Source: an uncultured Tateyamaria sp.
Lineage (GTDB): Bacteria; Pseudomonadota; Alphaproteobacteria; Rhodobacterales; Rhodobacteraceae
DNA: 64,000 nt
Direction: 5' to 3'
Assembly: GCA_905480645.1 (NCBI GenBank)
Contig: CAJQRC010000018.1
Span: 1 to 64,000, forward strand
Notes under the pieces: model-generated
What the model was told of the DNA's origin: nothing
Database searches by the model: none
What the model saw: only the letters and a program-made list of their open reading frames with translations
In this document: one piece after another, positions 27,090-36,778 of the stretch
Layout: every line of letters starts with the position of its first letter
Numbering within the stretch: the stretch's first letter is position 1
Made by a program: the position numbers and the translations under genes

Positions 27090-28274
27090 CTAGTTTCTGG
27101 CAGCATGAATTGCTTTAGTAAAAATTTCACACAGTATTTTTGGATCTTCGAGCCCAACAGATACTCGAAAAAATCCCTCTGATATACCCAAGTCAGCGCG
27201 TTGTTCCGCGGTCAATGCACGATGCGATGAAGACGCTGGATGCGAAATGGTAGTACCAACGTCACCAAGAGTCGGTGCAAAATTTAAACCTTCAGCAGCA
27301 CGCGTAAAAGCATTAGCCTCTGTCCGTCCACCAGAAATCTCAAAACTCACCATGTTACAAAATTGATCTTTCAGTAGTATTATTGAAAGTTGACGATCTG
27401 GATGATCAAATCGTCCAGGATAAATCACTCTCTCCACCAAAGATAATTCTGCAAGGTGATCTGCAAGAATTGCCGCAGTGGCTTGCGCTCTGTCAAAACG
27501 CAGATCAAAGCTAAGCATCCCCCGTTCCGCCAACCAGCAATCAAAAGGACTAGGCGTCATTCCTGCAGTCACAGTAAATGTTCGTAGTTGGTTATTTATT
27601 TCAATATCTCGGGCAGCAATATAACCCAGCATTACGTCCGAATGGCCAGCCAACAACTTTGTAATGGAATGAATTACAACATCAGCACCGTAATCGAATG
27701 CTTTAAACGCACGTGGTGTCGTAAAAGTATTGTCGACGACTAGTAATACTCCAGTCTCGCGCGCCAATGAGGCCAGTCCTAAAATATCAGCCATACGCAA
27801 GGTTGGGTTGGAAACGACTTCTACCAAAATTATTCGTGTAGTTTTGCGGATGGCTGAGCGGACAGCGTCAACATCGCTCGGATCAACCAACGTAGTTTTA
27901 ATACCCAAACGCGGCAAGTCTTCCGACATCATTCGTAAAGATCGACCATAAAGCTGGTTTCCACCAATTACATGATCACCAACCTTAGTTAAACCTAGCA
28001 ACACTGCAGACACTGCGGCCATCCCTGATGACGTTACTACGCCTAAATGTGGTGCACCTTCAATTCGATCTATGGCATGAGCCACCACATCAGCGTTGGG
28101 GTGACCTTCACGACTATATGTATAACCAGCGAGGTCTCCCTCATATTGCGCATCCAGCATGTCGGGACTATCGGATGAATAAACAACGGACGGGCAAAGT
28201 GGCGTTACCACCGGCCGAGAAGCACTATCAGGTAATGGTTTTGGCCGAATTAAAGACCCATAATCATTTTTCAT
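27090..28274 (-). CDS. Cys/Met-metabolism PLP enzyme, cystathionine beta-lyase-like
   Basis: A 394-aa fold-type I PLP enzyme of the transsulfuration family. GYTYSREGHPNADVV, SSGMAAVSAVLLG, VVDNTFTTPRAFKAFDYGAD and HSITKLLAGHSDVMLGYI (PLP-binding Lys) are visible. It could be cystathionine beta- or gamma-lyase, or a sulfhydrylase. The loop LYGRSLRMM has Arg where methionine gamma-lyases carry their characteristic Cys, so methanethiol production is not supported. Its start overlaps the end of the carbonic anhydrase gene by 11 bp, making it the last gene of the yicC-gmk-CA operon. Confidence 0.85.
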   Translation of the reverse strand: MKNDYGSLIRPKPLPDSASRPVVTPLCPSVVYSSDSPDMLDAQYEGDLAGYTYSREGHPNADVVAHAIDRIEGAPHLGVVTSSGMAAVSAVLLGLTKVGDHVIGGNQLYGRSLRMMSEDLPRLGIKTTLVDPSDVDAVRSAIRKTTRIILVEVVSNPTLRMADILGLASLARETGVLLVVDNTFTTPRAFKAFDYGADVVIHSITKLLAGHSDVMLGYIAARDIEINNQLRTFTVTAGMTPSPFDCWLAERGMLSFDLRFDRAQATAAILADHLAELSLVERVIYPGRFDHPDRQLSIILLKDQFCNMVSFEISGGRTEANAFTRAAEGLNFAPTLGDVGTTISHPASSSHRALTAEQRADLGISEGFFRVSVGLEDPKILCEIFTKAIHAARN

Positions 28275-28797
28275 CCATCACCTCGATCATTTCGTCACGA
28301 AATTGTCGCATATTATTTTGATAGTGTAAGGCTGATATCCTTAATCCTTGAATAGCCATATCATCCAGTTCACGTACAACCTTGCCCGGAGTTCCCATTA
28401 CTAATGATCCATCCGGAATTACTTTACCTTCGGTAATCAAGGCCCCTGCCCCAATTAAACAGTTTTTACCAACCTGTGCTCCATTCAATATAATTGCACC
28501 CATGCCAATCAAAGAATTTTCACCTATTGTACAGCCATGTAACATAACTTTGTGACCAATTGTGCAACCCACTCCGATTGTGAGAGGATATCCCGGATCG
28601 ATGTGCAGCACGCAATTTTCTTGAATATTACTACCACTACCTATTCGAATTTCTTCATTATCAGCACGAATGTTACAACCAAACCAAACACTTGATTTTT
28701 CTTCAAGTACGACTTTACCGATCAGGCTAGCATTTGGAGCTACCCAAGTATTTGGGTGGCATTCTGGTCGATTAGCGCCCAAGGCATAGATAGGCAT
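28264..28797 (-). CDS. Gamma-class carbonic anhydrase-like protein
   Basis: A 177-aa left-handed beta-helix protein built of hexapeptide repeats (e.g. IGSGSNIQENCVLHI, TIGVGCTIGHKVMLHG, LIGMGAIILNGAQVGKNCLI). Three histidines that would bind the metal are visible in CVLHID, IGHKVML and LHGCTIG, as in the YrdA/PaaY/CaiE group. Activity as a true carbonic anhydrase is not guaranteed. Its ATG overlaps the gmk stop by a base, and its own end overlaps the PLP-enzyme gene. Confidence 0.88.
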   Translation of the reverse strand: MPIYALGANRPECHPNTWVAPNASLIGKVVLEEKSSVWFGCNIRADNEEIRIGSGSNIQENCVLHIDPGYPLTIGVGCTIGHKVMLHGCTIGENSLIGMGAIILNGAQVGKNCLIGAGALITEGKVIPDGSLVMGTPGKVVRELDDMAIQGLRISALHYQNNMRQFRDEMIEVMDEK

Positions 28798-29447
28798 TAC
28801 AATTCCTCAAATTCCGACTGAAGCTTACGTACATGTTCAGTCAGTTCAGGCTGTTGCAAGCGACGAAGGCGAGTTGCGGCAATGATAGTTTTGACTTGCT
28901 CCTCTGTCTCATTCAAGTCGTCATTAACGAGAACAAAATCATAACTATCCCATCGGCTTATTTCATCCCAGCTTTTGCGCATTCGCTTTTCAATGACCTC
29001 ATCGGCATCCTGGTTACGAGACACCAATCTGCGGTGAAGCTCTTTAATTGATGGAGGAAGTAAAAAAATTGACAGTGTGTTACTGCCTAAGTCTGAATTT
29101 CGGATTTGTTGAGCACCTTGCCAGTCAATATCAAATAACACGTCACATCCGCTGTCGACTGCCATGGTTACAGGCTCTTTTGGAGAACCGTAGAAATGTC
29201 CAAACACATGTGCATGTTCTACCATTTCAGCATTGGCTACCATAGTTTTAAAATCGCCTTCAGTAATAAAATGGTAGTGCTGACCGTGGATTTCTCCTTC
29301 TCGTGAAGGCCTTGTTGTTGCTGAAACTGAGAATGCAATATCAGGATCCCATTTGCGCAAACGTTGCGCTAAAGTGCTTTTACCTGCCCCCGAAGGCGAA
29401 CTAAGAATAATTAAAAGTCCACGACGTTGATTTTGGTCTAATGTCAT
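28797..29447 (-). CDS. gmk: Guanylate kinase
   Basis: An essential enzyme phosphorylating GMP to GDP. The 216-aa protein has the P-loop [16 protein letters not shown] (about residues 15-30), the GMP-binding [32 protein letters not shown] and [14 protein letters not shown]. It follows yicC with a 3-bp gap, an arrangement common in bacteria, and overlaps the carbonic anhydrase gene. Confidence 0.97.
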   Translation of the reverse strand: MTLDQNQRRGLLIILSSPSGAGKSTLAQRLRKWDPDIAFSVSATTRPSREGEIHGQHYHFITEGDFKTMVANAEMVEHAHVFGHFYGSPKEPVTMAVDSGCDVLFDIDWQGAQQIRNSDLGSNTLSIFLLPPSIKELHRRLVSRNQDADEVIEKRMRKSWDEISRWDSYDFVLVNDDLNETEEQVKTIIAATRLRRLQQPELTEHVRKLQSEFEEL

Positions 29448-29450
29448 ATT

Positions 29451-30365
29451 TTATTCCACGTTTTGAACTTGTTCTCGCATTTGATCAATCAATGCCTTAA
29501 GGGCGAGGCCGATCCTTGTAAGATTGATATTTTGCGCCTTTGCGCACAACGTATTAGCTTCCCTATTAAATTCTTGCATCAAAAAATCCATCTTGCGCCC
29601 AACTAATTGAGCTTCCCCAAGCAATTCACGGGCTGCTGCAACGTGAGACACTAATCGATCAATTTCTTCAGTAATATCAGCCTTGACAGCTAGCAGAGCC
29701 AGTTCTTGCTCCAAGCGGCTATGGTCCAACCCTTCTGAATTATCCAAGATACGAGCCAAGTTGCGCTTTAAACTGGTGGCAACATCATCTTTACGCTCCT
29801 CCACCAACTGAGAAGCTCTCTCCGTCAAGGCCTCTATCTTGTCCAACTGCCCCGACAAAACTGAGGTCAGCGACTGCCCTTCGGAAACACGCATCATATC
29901 AAAGGCTTTTAGAACCGATGGAAAATCATCCAGTAACGCCTTGCTTAATTCTGTTGGATTATCTTGCTCAATAGATTGTTCCAGAACACCATGTACAACT
30001 GCTATATCACTGGCTTTAGCTAGTCCAAGCGAAAGACCTAAATTCGCGGCTTCCCTTTCGATGTCAAGAAAAGCTCGAATGACTGCTGCTAATTGTTCTT
30101 GATTTACAGAAAGCTTTGCCACGGCACCGTCCCGCGCCACCCGAAGCGAGACAGTTACATTCCCACGTCGTACATGCTCAGCGATAAGTGGACGGATCGC
30201 AGTTTCTAGTCCTTCAATCCAATCAGGCACGCGTAATCTAATATCAAGGCCTTTACCATTAACGGCACGAATATCCCAAGTCCATCGAAACCCATCCATA
30301 GCGCTCGACTGCACAGCAAAACCCGTCATTGATCGGACTGAGGCCTTAAAATTATTTTTTTCCAT
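29451..30365 (-). CDS. yicC: YicC-family endoribonuclease-like protein
   Basis: A 304-aa YicC protein; E. coli YicC is an endoribonuclease acting on small RNA. The family's N-terminus (SMTGFAVQSSAMDGFRWTWD, VNGKGLDIRLRVPDW) and C-terminal DUF1732 part (EEIDRLVSHVAAARELL, GRKMDFLMQEFNREANTLCAK) are both clear, with a long helical middle region. It heads the four-gene operon yicC-gmk-carbonic anhydrase-PLP enzyme. Confidence 0.93.
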   Translation of the reverse strand: MEKNNFKASVRSMTGFAVQSSAMDGFRWTWDIRAVNGKGLDIRLRVPDWIEGLETAIRPLIAEHVRRGNVTVSLRVARDGAVAKLSVNQEQLAAVIRAFLDIEREAANLGLSLGLAKASDIAVVHGVLEQSIEQDNPTELSKALLDDFPSVLKAFDMMRVSEGQSLTSVLSGQLDKIEALTERASQLVEERKDDVATSLKRNLARILDNSEGLDHSRLEQELALLAVKADITEEIDRLVSHVAAARELLGEAQLVGRKMDFLMQEFNREANTLCAKAQNINLTRIGLALKALIDQMREQVQNVE

Positions 30366-30617
30366 AAAATGGATTTAGGGGTATACGTTCTACCAAGCAA
30401 GTCTAAGATGTGCATATAAGAGAACTGGTACAATGATGGCTACAAGATGTAATTTCTACTTACCTGACTTATAGTACTTTAATTTACTAAATTAATTTAA
30501 TTTAATAATCAATAAAATAGGCATGTATTACTTAACAGAGATGACCGAGACAATAATTGAACGGTAAGTCAATTTTGGATTTAATTTCATATTATTAATC
30601 AGTATAAAAACTGTGAA

Positions 30618-31994
30618 CTATAAACTAACAGCGCGCTCCTTAGACCGAGCGTTTCGACGGTTAGAGAGCTCTTCAGCTACAAGAAATGCTAATTCTAAAG
30701 CTTGAGAAGCATTCAAGCGAGGATCACAAGCAGTGTGATAACGGTCGCTAAGATCTTCTTCACTGACAGCACGCACTCCACCAGTACATTCGGTTACATC
30801 TTGACCTGTCATCTCGAAATGCACTCCAGCAGGCACAGTTCCCTCGGATTGATGCACTCCAAAAAATTCACGCACTTCCCGCAGAACTGACTCAAAAGGT
30901 CTAGTTTTATATCCAGTAGAAGATTTTATTGTATTGCCGTGCATTGCATCACACACCCAGACCACCTTAGCCCCTTCCTCGCGAACCGTACTGATCAAAC
31001 GTGGTAGGTGTTCTCCAACTGAACCAGCTCCAAATCTCGCTATTAACGACAAACGACCGTCTTCATTTTCAGGGTTTAATCTGGCCATTAAGACCTTAAG
31101 ATCTTCACTCGTCATTGTTGGCCCACATTTCAATCCAATAGGATTTTGCACACCGCGAGCAAATTCAACATGGGCGCCGTCCGGCTGTCTTGTCCTGTCA
31201 CCAATCCAGATCATGTGGCCTGAACCAGCCAACCATTTTCCTGATGTTGAATCTAGCCTAGTAAGCGCCTCCTCATATTCCAGTAACAATGATTCATGGC
31301 TTGTATAAAATTCAACAGTTGAGAACTTATGTGTTGTATCTGCGTCGATACCCGCCGCGGCCATAAAATCAATAGTATCCTGAATCCGTGCTGCAATTTC
31401 TCGATATTTTTTAGCGCCTTTTCCATCGGTAAAACCAAGTGTCCACGAGTGGACCCTATTCATATCAGCAAAACCACCGGTCGAAAATGCTCGCAAGAGG
31501 TTTAAGGTGGCGGCGGCTTGTGTGTACGCTTGTAGCATCTTGTTTGGATCTGGGGAACGTGCTTCTGGCGTAAATGCCAATTCGTTAATAATGTCACCTC
31601 TATAGCTAGGCAACTCTAGGCCATCTATAATTTCAGTAGGTGCTGAACGAGGTTTCGCAAACTGGCCTGCCATTCGGCCTAATTTAATTACTGGCACTTT
31701 AGCCCCATAAGTTAGCACCATAGCCATTTGCAGCATTACTTTAAACGTATCTCTGATACTGTCAGCACTGAACTGATCAAAAGACTCGGCGCAATCTCCA
31801 CCCTGCAACAAAAATGCATTTCCATGGCTTGCATCCGCCAACAGGTGTTTAAGACGCCTGGCTTCGCCAGCAAATACTAAAGGTGGATACTTTGAAAGTT
31901 GTACCTCGACCGCATTTAAGGCAACGGTTTTTGCATAGTTAGGCATCTGCACACGAGGTTTGGTACGCCAGTCGGATTTAGTCCAGTCACTCAT
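30618..31994 (-). CDS. aroF: Class II 3-deoxy-7-phosphoheptulonate (DAHP) synthase
   Basis: First enzyme of the shikimate pathway, condensing PEP with erythrose-4-phosphate. It is the plant/actinobacterial class II type (aroG/aroH/aroF naming varies). I place the start at the ATG at 31994, seven bases after GGAG, giving 459 aa beginning MSDWTKSDWRTKPRVQMPNY, the usual family N-terminus; the longer frame to 32111 is not supported. LLQGGDCAESFDQF, GRMAGQFAKPRSAPTE, SHMIWIGDRTRQ-like, GLKCGPTM and WVCDAMHGNT are all present. Divergent from the GlxA-type regulator. Confidence 0.94.
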   Translation of the reverse strand: MSDWTKSDWRTKPRVQMPNYAKTVALNAVEVQLSKYPPLVFAGEARRLKHLLADASHGNAFLLQGGDCAESFDQFSADSIRDTFKVMLQMAMVLTYGAKVPVIKLGRMAGQFAKPRSAPTEIIDGLELPSYRGDIINELAFTPEARSPDPNKMLQAYTQAAATLNLLRAFSTGGFADMNRVHSWTLGFTDGKGAKKYREIAARIQDTIDFMAAAGIDADTTHKFSTVEFYTSHESLLLEYEEALTRLDSTSGKWLAGSGHMIWIGDRTRQPDGAHVEFARGVQNPIGLKCGPTMTSEDLKVLMARLNPENEDGRLSLIARFGAGSVGEHLPRLISTVREEGAKVVWVCDAMHGNTIKSSTGYKTRPFESVLREVREFFGVHQSEGTVPAGVHFEMTGQDVTECTGGVRAVSEEDLSDRYHTACDPRLNASQALELAFLVAEELSNRRNARSKERAVSL

Positions 31995-32177
31995 CATCCA
32001 TCTCCACAAAACGCTAGCAAAAGTATTTTTCTTTATCTCTATACAAAAGCTATTGCAGACTGACCATATCGGAAATTCACCCTCTTGACGCCATCCAATG
32101 TGCATGATCAAGATTTTATTAATGAAAAAATATCTGTCCGTAAAAGCGGGCGTTAAACCTGACAGGAATACGCGGCG

Positions 32178-33182
32178 ATGGCTATCCCCCGCCCAACCAC
32201 AAACTCTTCAGTTGATAAAGACGAAACGAAGCGTTATGTCTTTGTTTTATTGGAGAACTTTACTCTATTAAGTTTTTCGTCAGCATTAGAAAGTTTGCGT
32301 ATCGCAAATAGAATGGCTGGCCGCGACATTTATAGTTGGCGTATTATCGGAGAAGGTGGACAGGTTGCATACTGCTCCGCTGGTACAGGATTCCAATTAA
32401 ACGGGGATTTAGATGACGTAGCCCGTAATGATGTTGTGATGCTATGCGGTGGCATCGATGTACAAAACGCCACAACAAAGCGGCTGTTAGGGTGGATGCG
32501 TAGAGAAGCACGCAAAGGTGTGGTAATAGCTGGCTTGTGTACGGCTGCCTACGCGCTTGCTAAAGCTGGCTTGCTCAACGGTAAAAAAGCAACTGTTCAT
32601 TGGGAAAATCAGGATAGCTTTTTAGAAGAATTTCCAGACGTAGAGCTAACAAAATCTGTTTTTGTGGTTGATGGCCCACGTTTGACTACTGCTGGTGGAG
32701 TTTCATCGCTTGATCTCATGCTGAAGCTCATAGCGGACGATCATGGAGAGGAACTGGCGAACGCTGTAGCAGATCAATTAATTTATTCCTCAATTCGTAC
32801 CGACCAAGATACACAGAGGTTGTCTGTACCCACTCGAATTGGTGTTCGGCATCCTAAACTTAGTCAAGTGATCCAGATTATGGAAAAAAACATAGAAGAG
32901 CCAATAAGCCCTTCAGTTTTAGCTAGAGATGTAGGTATGTCCACACGTCAGTTGGAACGCCTGTTCCGACGGTATCTAAACCGGAGCCCTAAGCGATATT
33001 ATATGGAACTCCGTTTGCAAAAAGCACGCAACCTACTAATGCAAACAGATATGAGCGTGATTAACGTTGCTTTGGCATGCGGATTTGCTTCGCCATCACA
33101 TTTCTCAAAGTGTTACCGAGCACACTACAACACCACACCATATCGTGAACGTGGTGCTCATGCATCAAGTTCATCCATGTAG
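32178..33182 (+). CDS. GlxA/GbdR-type AraC-family regulator
   Basis: A 334-aa regulator with an N-terminal DJ-1/PfpI-like domain (about 15-195: LLENFTLLSFSSALESLRIA, GLCTAAYALAKAGLL, TAGGVSSLDLMLKLI) and a C-terminal AraC double helix-turn-helix (about 225-325: LARDVGMSTRQLERLFRRYL, ACGFASPSHFSKCYRAHY). The overall layout resembles GbdR and related regulators of glycine betaine, dimethylglycine and carnitine catabolism. That would fit the one-carbon and osmolyte theme of the window, but its targets are unknown. The start is ATG at 32178 after CAGGAAT. Confidence 0.9.
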   Translation: MAIPRPTTNSSVDKDETKRYVFVLLENFTLLSFSSALESLRIANRMAGRDIYSWRIIGEGGQVAYCSAGTGFQLNGDLDDVARNDVVMLCGGIDVQNATTKRLLGWMRREARKGVVIAGLCTAAYALAKAGLLNGKKATVHWENQDSFLEEFPDVELTKSVFVVDGPRLTTAGGVSSLDLMLKLIADDHGEELANAVADQLIYSSIRTDQDTQRLSVPTRIGVRHPKLSQVIQIMEKNIEEPISPSVLARDVGMSTRQLERLFRRYLNRSPKRYYMELRLQKARNLLMQTDMSVINVALACGFASPSHFSKCYRAHYNTTPYRERGAHASSSSM

Positions 33183-33252
33183 GCCACAAAAATTTAAAAT
33201 AATTTTACTTTATATAATAGTCATAAGTATTTGATTTTAATAATTTAAGTTA

Positions 33253-33990
33253 TTAAAGCTTAAAGCCTGTAGCGACAACAAACTTCTCAGAACTATCTGA
33301 ACGCGAAGCTGGCGGCTTAACATTATCAACTTTCTTGAATTTTTTTTTCAATAACTTTTGCAGACTTCCTTCTGCACCACCAGCCAGTACCTTGGCCACA
33401 AATGTGCCACCTTCATCTAAAACGTCAAAGGCGAAGTAAGCGGCAGCCTCACATAAAGAAATTATTCGCAAGTGGTCAGTTTGTTTATGTCCTGAAGAAG
33501 AAGCTGCCATATCCGACATTACCACATCAGCTTTACCCCTAAGCAATTGCTTGACTTGTTCGTCTGCATCCTCATCCATAAAATCCAGCTGGTATAAGTC
33601 ACAGCCAGTGATTGGTTCCATTTCCTGGAGGTCAATTCCCAGTATTGTGCCAACTGTTTTTCCCGAACGTTCGGCTAAGACATTGCACCTCTTGACTGCA
33701 ACTTGACACCATCCACCAGGAGCAGCGCCCAAATCTACGATTCTAGCGCCAGGGACTAGGAAACGGAACTTATCATCTAACTCCATAATCTTGTAAGCAG
33801 CACGCCCTCGATATCCCTCAGCTATGGCGCGTTTGACATAGGGATCATTCAACTGACGCTGTAACCAGCGAGTTGAACTCAGCTTACGCCCTCGAGCTGA
33901 CTTAACCTTTACCTTAAGATCTCGCTGTCCACGCCCAGAGTTATTTTTCCCTGTTGGCGTTTTAGATTTTCCACTGGGAATTTTGGTCAA
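33253..33990 (-). CDS. rlmE: 23S rRNA (uridine-2'-O)-methyltransferase
   Basis: RlmE (FtsJ/RrmJ) methylates U2552 of 23S rRNA late in ribosome assembly. The 245-aa protein has a lysine/arginine-rich N-terminal tail (about 1-38), then [16 protein letters not shown], the SAM-binding [46 protein letters not shown] and [11 protein letters not shown] with the K-D-K-E-type catalytic set. It follows ppx on the same strand by 50 bp, a common alphaproteobacterial pairing. Confidence 0.95.
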   Translation of the reverse strand: MTKIPSGKSKTPTGKNNSGRGQRDLKVKVKSARGRKLSSTRWLQRQLNDPYVKRAIAEGYRGRAAYKIMELDDKFRFLVPGARIVDLGAAPGGWCQVAVKRCNVLAERSGKTVGTILGIDLQEMEPITGCDLYQLDFMDEDADEQVKQLLRGKADVVMSDMAASSSGHKQTDHLRIISLCEAAAYFAFDVLDEGGTFVAKVLAGGAEGSLQKLLKKKFKKVDNVKPPASRSDSSEKFVVATGFKL

Positions 33991-34040
33991 TATACCACCC
34001 TTATTAATTACTCCGGCTATACTACGTCCTCAGCTATGCA

Positions 34041-35177
34041 CTAAGGGAGTGCTTTAGAAAAATCTGTATCCAACACTCCATCAGCGCTCATTTGAGAATA
34101 AAGTAATCCCTCACGCAGTCCTCTATCTGCAACAGATAAACTATCAGTTGGCCAACAACGCATCAAAGCTTGCAAGATCGCGGCACCCGACATGATCAAT
34201 GCATGACGGTCCGAACCAATCCGCGGATCCGCACGGCGACCACTAGGACCCATAGCAAGGTACGAGTGAATAACAGCATCGATTTGTTTAGTAGACATGC
34301 TCAACCCATCAACCTTGGTACGATCGTAACGTTTTAAACCCAAGTGAGACGCTGCTACGGTAGTAACCGTACCAGAGGTCCCAACAATCTGAAAATGTTC
34401 AGTTCTCTCCTTCGCATGGTAAGGAGAAAATCCTGCGAGATTTTCCTCGAAATACCAGCTCATTAAAGCAAAACGCCCAGCATCGTCTTCCACATCATTA
34501 AACTGTTCCCGCAGCGTTGCCACACCTAAAGGTACACTAATCCAATCAACCACACGAGCTTGCGGGATATTAGACAAAGCAGGTTTAAAACCAGCATGTA
34601 ACCGCATAATTGCACATGCTCGGTCATGCTTAGCTACACCGCTTAGATCAATCCAAACAAGCTCAGTTGAACCACCACCAATATCAACAATCAACAAATT
34701 TTCAGTCTTTGGACACACCAACGGTGCGCAAGAAATAACCGCTAAACGCGCTTCCTCTTCAGTCTGTATAATATCAAGACGCAAACCAGTTTCACGATGG
34801 ACGCGATCAATAAAATCTTCTGCATTAAGCGCTCTGCGACACGCTTCAGTCGCAACTAGTCGCATCCGTCTAACCTTGTGTCGCTTTAACTTTTGTTGAC
34901 AAATGCGCAGCGCCTGTATCGTTCGTAACATCGATCTACGTGACAAGCGACCTGAGCTTTCCAGCCCAAGGCCTAATTGTACGGATTTAGAGAAACTGTC
35001 GACAACACGAAAGCCCGCACCACGCGGCACGGCGATCAGCATACGACAACTGTTAGTGCCCAGATCTAGTGCTGCATAAAGTGCAGATGATCGTCGGACA
35101 CGTGGCACGGGTTGGGGTGCGTGTCTTGCACCTTGCGAATAACGCGCACCCGCATCTTTGGGACGCTTTGACGCCAT
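34041..35177 (-). CDS. ppx: Ppx/GppA-family phosphatase
   Basis: A 378-aa exopolyphosphatase / pppGpp phosphohydrolase-family protein of the ASKHA fold: AALDLGTNSCRMLIAVPRG (phosphate 1), RLVATEACRRALNAEDFI, LLIVDIGGGSTELVWIDLS (phosphate 2) and IVGTSGTVTTVAASHLGL. It is shorter than E. coli Ppx because it lacks the C-terminal HD-type domain, as is usual next to rlmE in alphaproteobacteria. The basic N-terminus (1-27) is variable. Confidence 0.92.
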   Translation of the reverse strand: MASKRPKDAGARYSQGARHAPQPVPRVRRSSALYAALDLGTNSCRMLIAVPRGAGFRVVDSFSKSVQLGLGLESSGRLSRRSMLRTIQALRICQQKLKRHKVRRMRLVATEACRRALNAEDFIDRVHRETGLRLDIIQTEEEARLAVISCAPLVCPKTENLLIVDIGGGSTELVWIDLSGVAKHDRACAIMRLHAGFKPALSNIPQARVVDWISVPLGVATLREQFNDVEDDAGRFALMSWYFEENLAGFSPYHAKERTEHFQIVGTSGTVTTVAASHLGLKRYDRTKVDGLSMSTKQIDAVIHSYLAMGPSGRRADPRIGSDRHALIMSGAAILQALMRCWPTDSLSVADRGLREGLLYSQMSADGVLDTDFSKALP

Positions 35178-35456
35178 TTTAAGCGCCTTTCATATCAAGT
35201 TATTACAAAGATATGATTAACCTGCCAGGCACGCAAGTGTCTTGATACGATCAATCTATATTTTGCTAAAAATGGTATGGTGGCTAAACTAAACTGATGG
35301 GTATTAAAGATTAATAGAACCGCATAGTTGCGATTTAATTAACAAAAGAGAATTCACAAAGTAGCCCGTCGCAAGAGCTTCCAGTTTTGTCGAAAACAAG
35401 CCATGTTATATTTTTTTGATGCCGTATTGAAAACCTAACAAAACCGAAAGAATCAC

Positions 35457-35753
35457 ATGCCTGATGTAACTATTGTCTATTGGCGCGATATCCCAGCCCA
35501 AGTTATTGTTGGCAAAGGACGCGCCGGAGCAAAACGCCAACTAGCTGAACGGTTTGAACAAGCAATCGACCGCGCTGCCATGAAGGTGAATGCAAAAGAC
35601 GCAGACGCTTATCTTGCAGAATGGCGCAAAGTAAAATCCCACTCTGTTGACGGGGATCCCACCGAAACGGCAGAAAAAGAGAGCCTAAAACTGGAAACTG
35701 AATATGATAACGATCGCATCAAAGCTCTTATTGAAAATGAGGGATGGGATTGA
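35457..35753 (+). CDS. Small 'virulence factor' domain protein of C1 gene clusters
   Basis: A 98-aa soluble protein (VTIVYWRDIPAQVIVGKGRA, KRQLAERFEQAIDRAAM, DAYLAEWRKV) matching the small family often labelled 'virulence factor'. From memory, this family recurs next to MTHFR-like and corrinoid methyltransferase genes in alphaproteobacteria. The label is historical; no virulence role is implied. It is 86 bp upstream of the MTHFR-like gene and probably opens that operon. A role as an accessory or regulatory subunit in methyl transfer is inference. Confidence 0.72.
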   Translation: MPDVTIVYWRDIPAQVIVGKGRAGAKRQLAERFEQAIDRAAMKVNAKDADAYLAEWRKVKSHSVDGDPTETAEKESLKLETEYDNDRIKALIENEGWD

Positions 35754-35839
35754 CTATTAAAAACCTACTGACAAAAAATAATAGATGAACTGCAGTACAA
35801 CTGCAACTTTTCCAAGACAATACTCAGGGGTTGGACACG

Positions 35840-36766
35840 ATGGCTCTGTTAAAATTTAGAAAAGATGATGATCCTACTGCTGGATCACTTGGTGCGGACG
35901 TGGAGGCTCTTCTTGAGAATTACTCCATTGAAGTTATGCCTCGCACAGCTGAAAAGGTAGAAGACTTTAGTTCAATCCTCCCTGCTGGTACCCGTGTATA
36001 TATTGCGCACATAGCAGGCACGCCGATCGAGGACATGGTGGCAACCGCTAAACGTCTTACCTCTGACGGATTTCCAGTCATGCCACATTTTCCCGCACGC
36101 ATTATTAAAGATAAACATACCTTAAAAGACTGGATTTTGCGTTATCAGGGAGAAGCAAATGTAGATCAGGCCCTTTTGCTAGCCGGTGGTGTAGATACAC
36201 CGCAAGGCGACTTTCATAACTCGATGCAATTGTTAGAATGTGGTGCTTTTGATAAGGCTGGGTTCCGGAGGCTTCATGTCGCTGGTCACCCAGAGGGCAA
36301 CAAAGACATCGACCCTGATGGTGGAATAATTAATGTAGAAAAAGCCCTCCTGTGGAAACAAGCCTTTTCTGATCGTTCCGATGCTAATATGGCAATAACT
36401 ACTCAATTCGCATTTGAGGCTAAGTCTATTATAGCTTGGGCAAACACAATTAAAGTATCTGGCGTTAACCTCCCAATCCATATAGGCATAGCGGGCCCAG
36501 CCAAGTTACAAACCATGATCAAATATGCTATTGCATGCGGGGTTGGACCGTCATTGCGTGTGTTGCAACGCCGTGCCAAAGATGTGACAAAGTTGTTAGT
36601 GCCTTTTGATCCAACAGAGGTTATTTCCGAACTGGCTTCATACAAAAGAAAAAATCCAGATTTCAACATCACAAACGTTCATTTCTTTCCTTTGGGCGGC
36701 ATCAAAATTAACGCCCGTTGGGCCACCGAAAATGGTGGAGCAAAAGCCCGCACTAACAACCTCTAA
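35840..36766 (+). CDS. Methylenetetrahydrofolate reductase-like protein
   Basis: A 308-aa TIM-barrel flavoprotein related to MetF, which interconverts 5,10-methylene-THF and 5-methyl-THF. Recognisable stretches: VEVMPRTAEKVEDFSSILPA-like opening, RVYIAHIAGTPIEDM, GFPVMPHFPARIIKD, LLLAGGVDTPQGDF, LHVAGHPEGNKDID, ITTQFAFEAKSIIAWAN and LPIHIGIAGPAKLQ. I chose the ATG at 35840, nine bases after AGGGG, rather than the TTG at 35831. It sits 12 bp before the methyl-THF methyltransferase gene. In this setting an oxidative direction, from methyl-THF, is plausible but unproven. Confidence 0.85.
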   Translation: MALLKFRKDDDPTAGSLGADVEALLENYSIEVMPRTAEKVEDFSSILPAGTRVYIAHIAGTPIEDMVATAKRLTSDGFPVMPHFPARIIKDKHTLKDWILRYQGEANVDQALLLAGGVDTPQGDFHNSMQLLECGAFDKAGFRRLHVAGHPEGNKDIDPDGGIINVEKALLWKQAFSDRSDANMAITTQFAFEAKSIIAWANTIKVSGVNLPIHIGIAGPAKLQTMIKYAIACGVGPSLRVLQRRAKDVTKLLVPFDPTEVISELASYKRKNPDFNITNVHFFPLGGIKINARWATENGGAKARTNNL

Positions 36767-36778
36767 AGGACTATTTTA

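Noticed and set aside
27090-28274. Methionine gamma-lyase producing methanethiol for MtoX
   Set aside because: The expected active-site cysteine is an arginine (LYGRSLRMM), and the gene is in an operon with gmk, away from mtoX.
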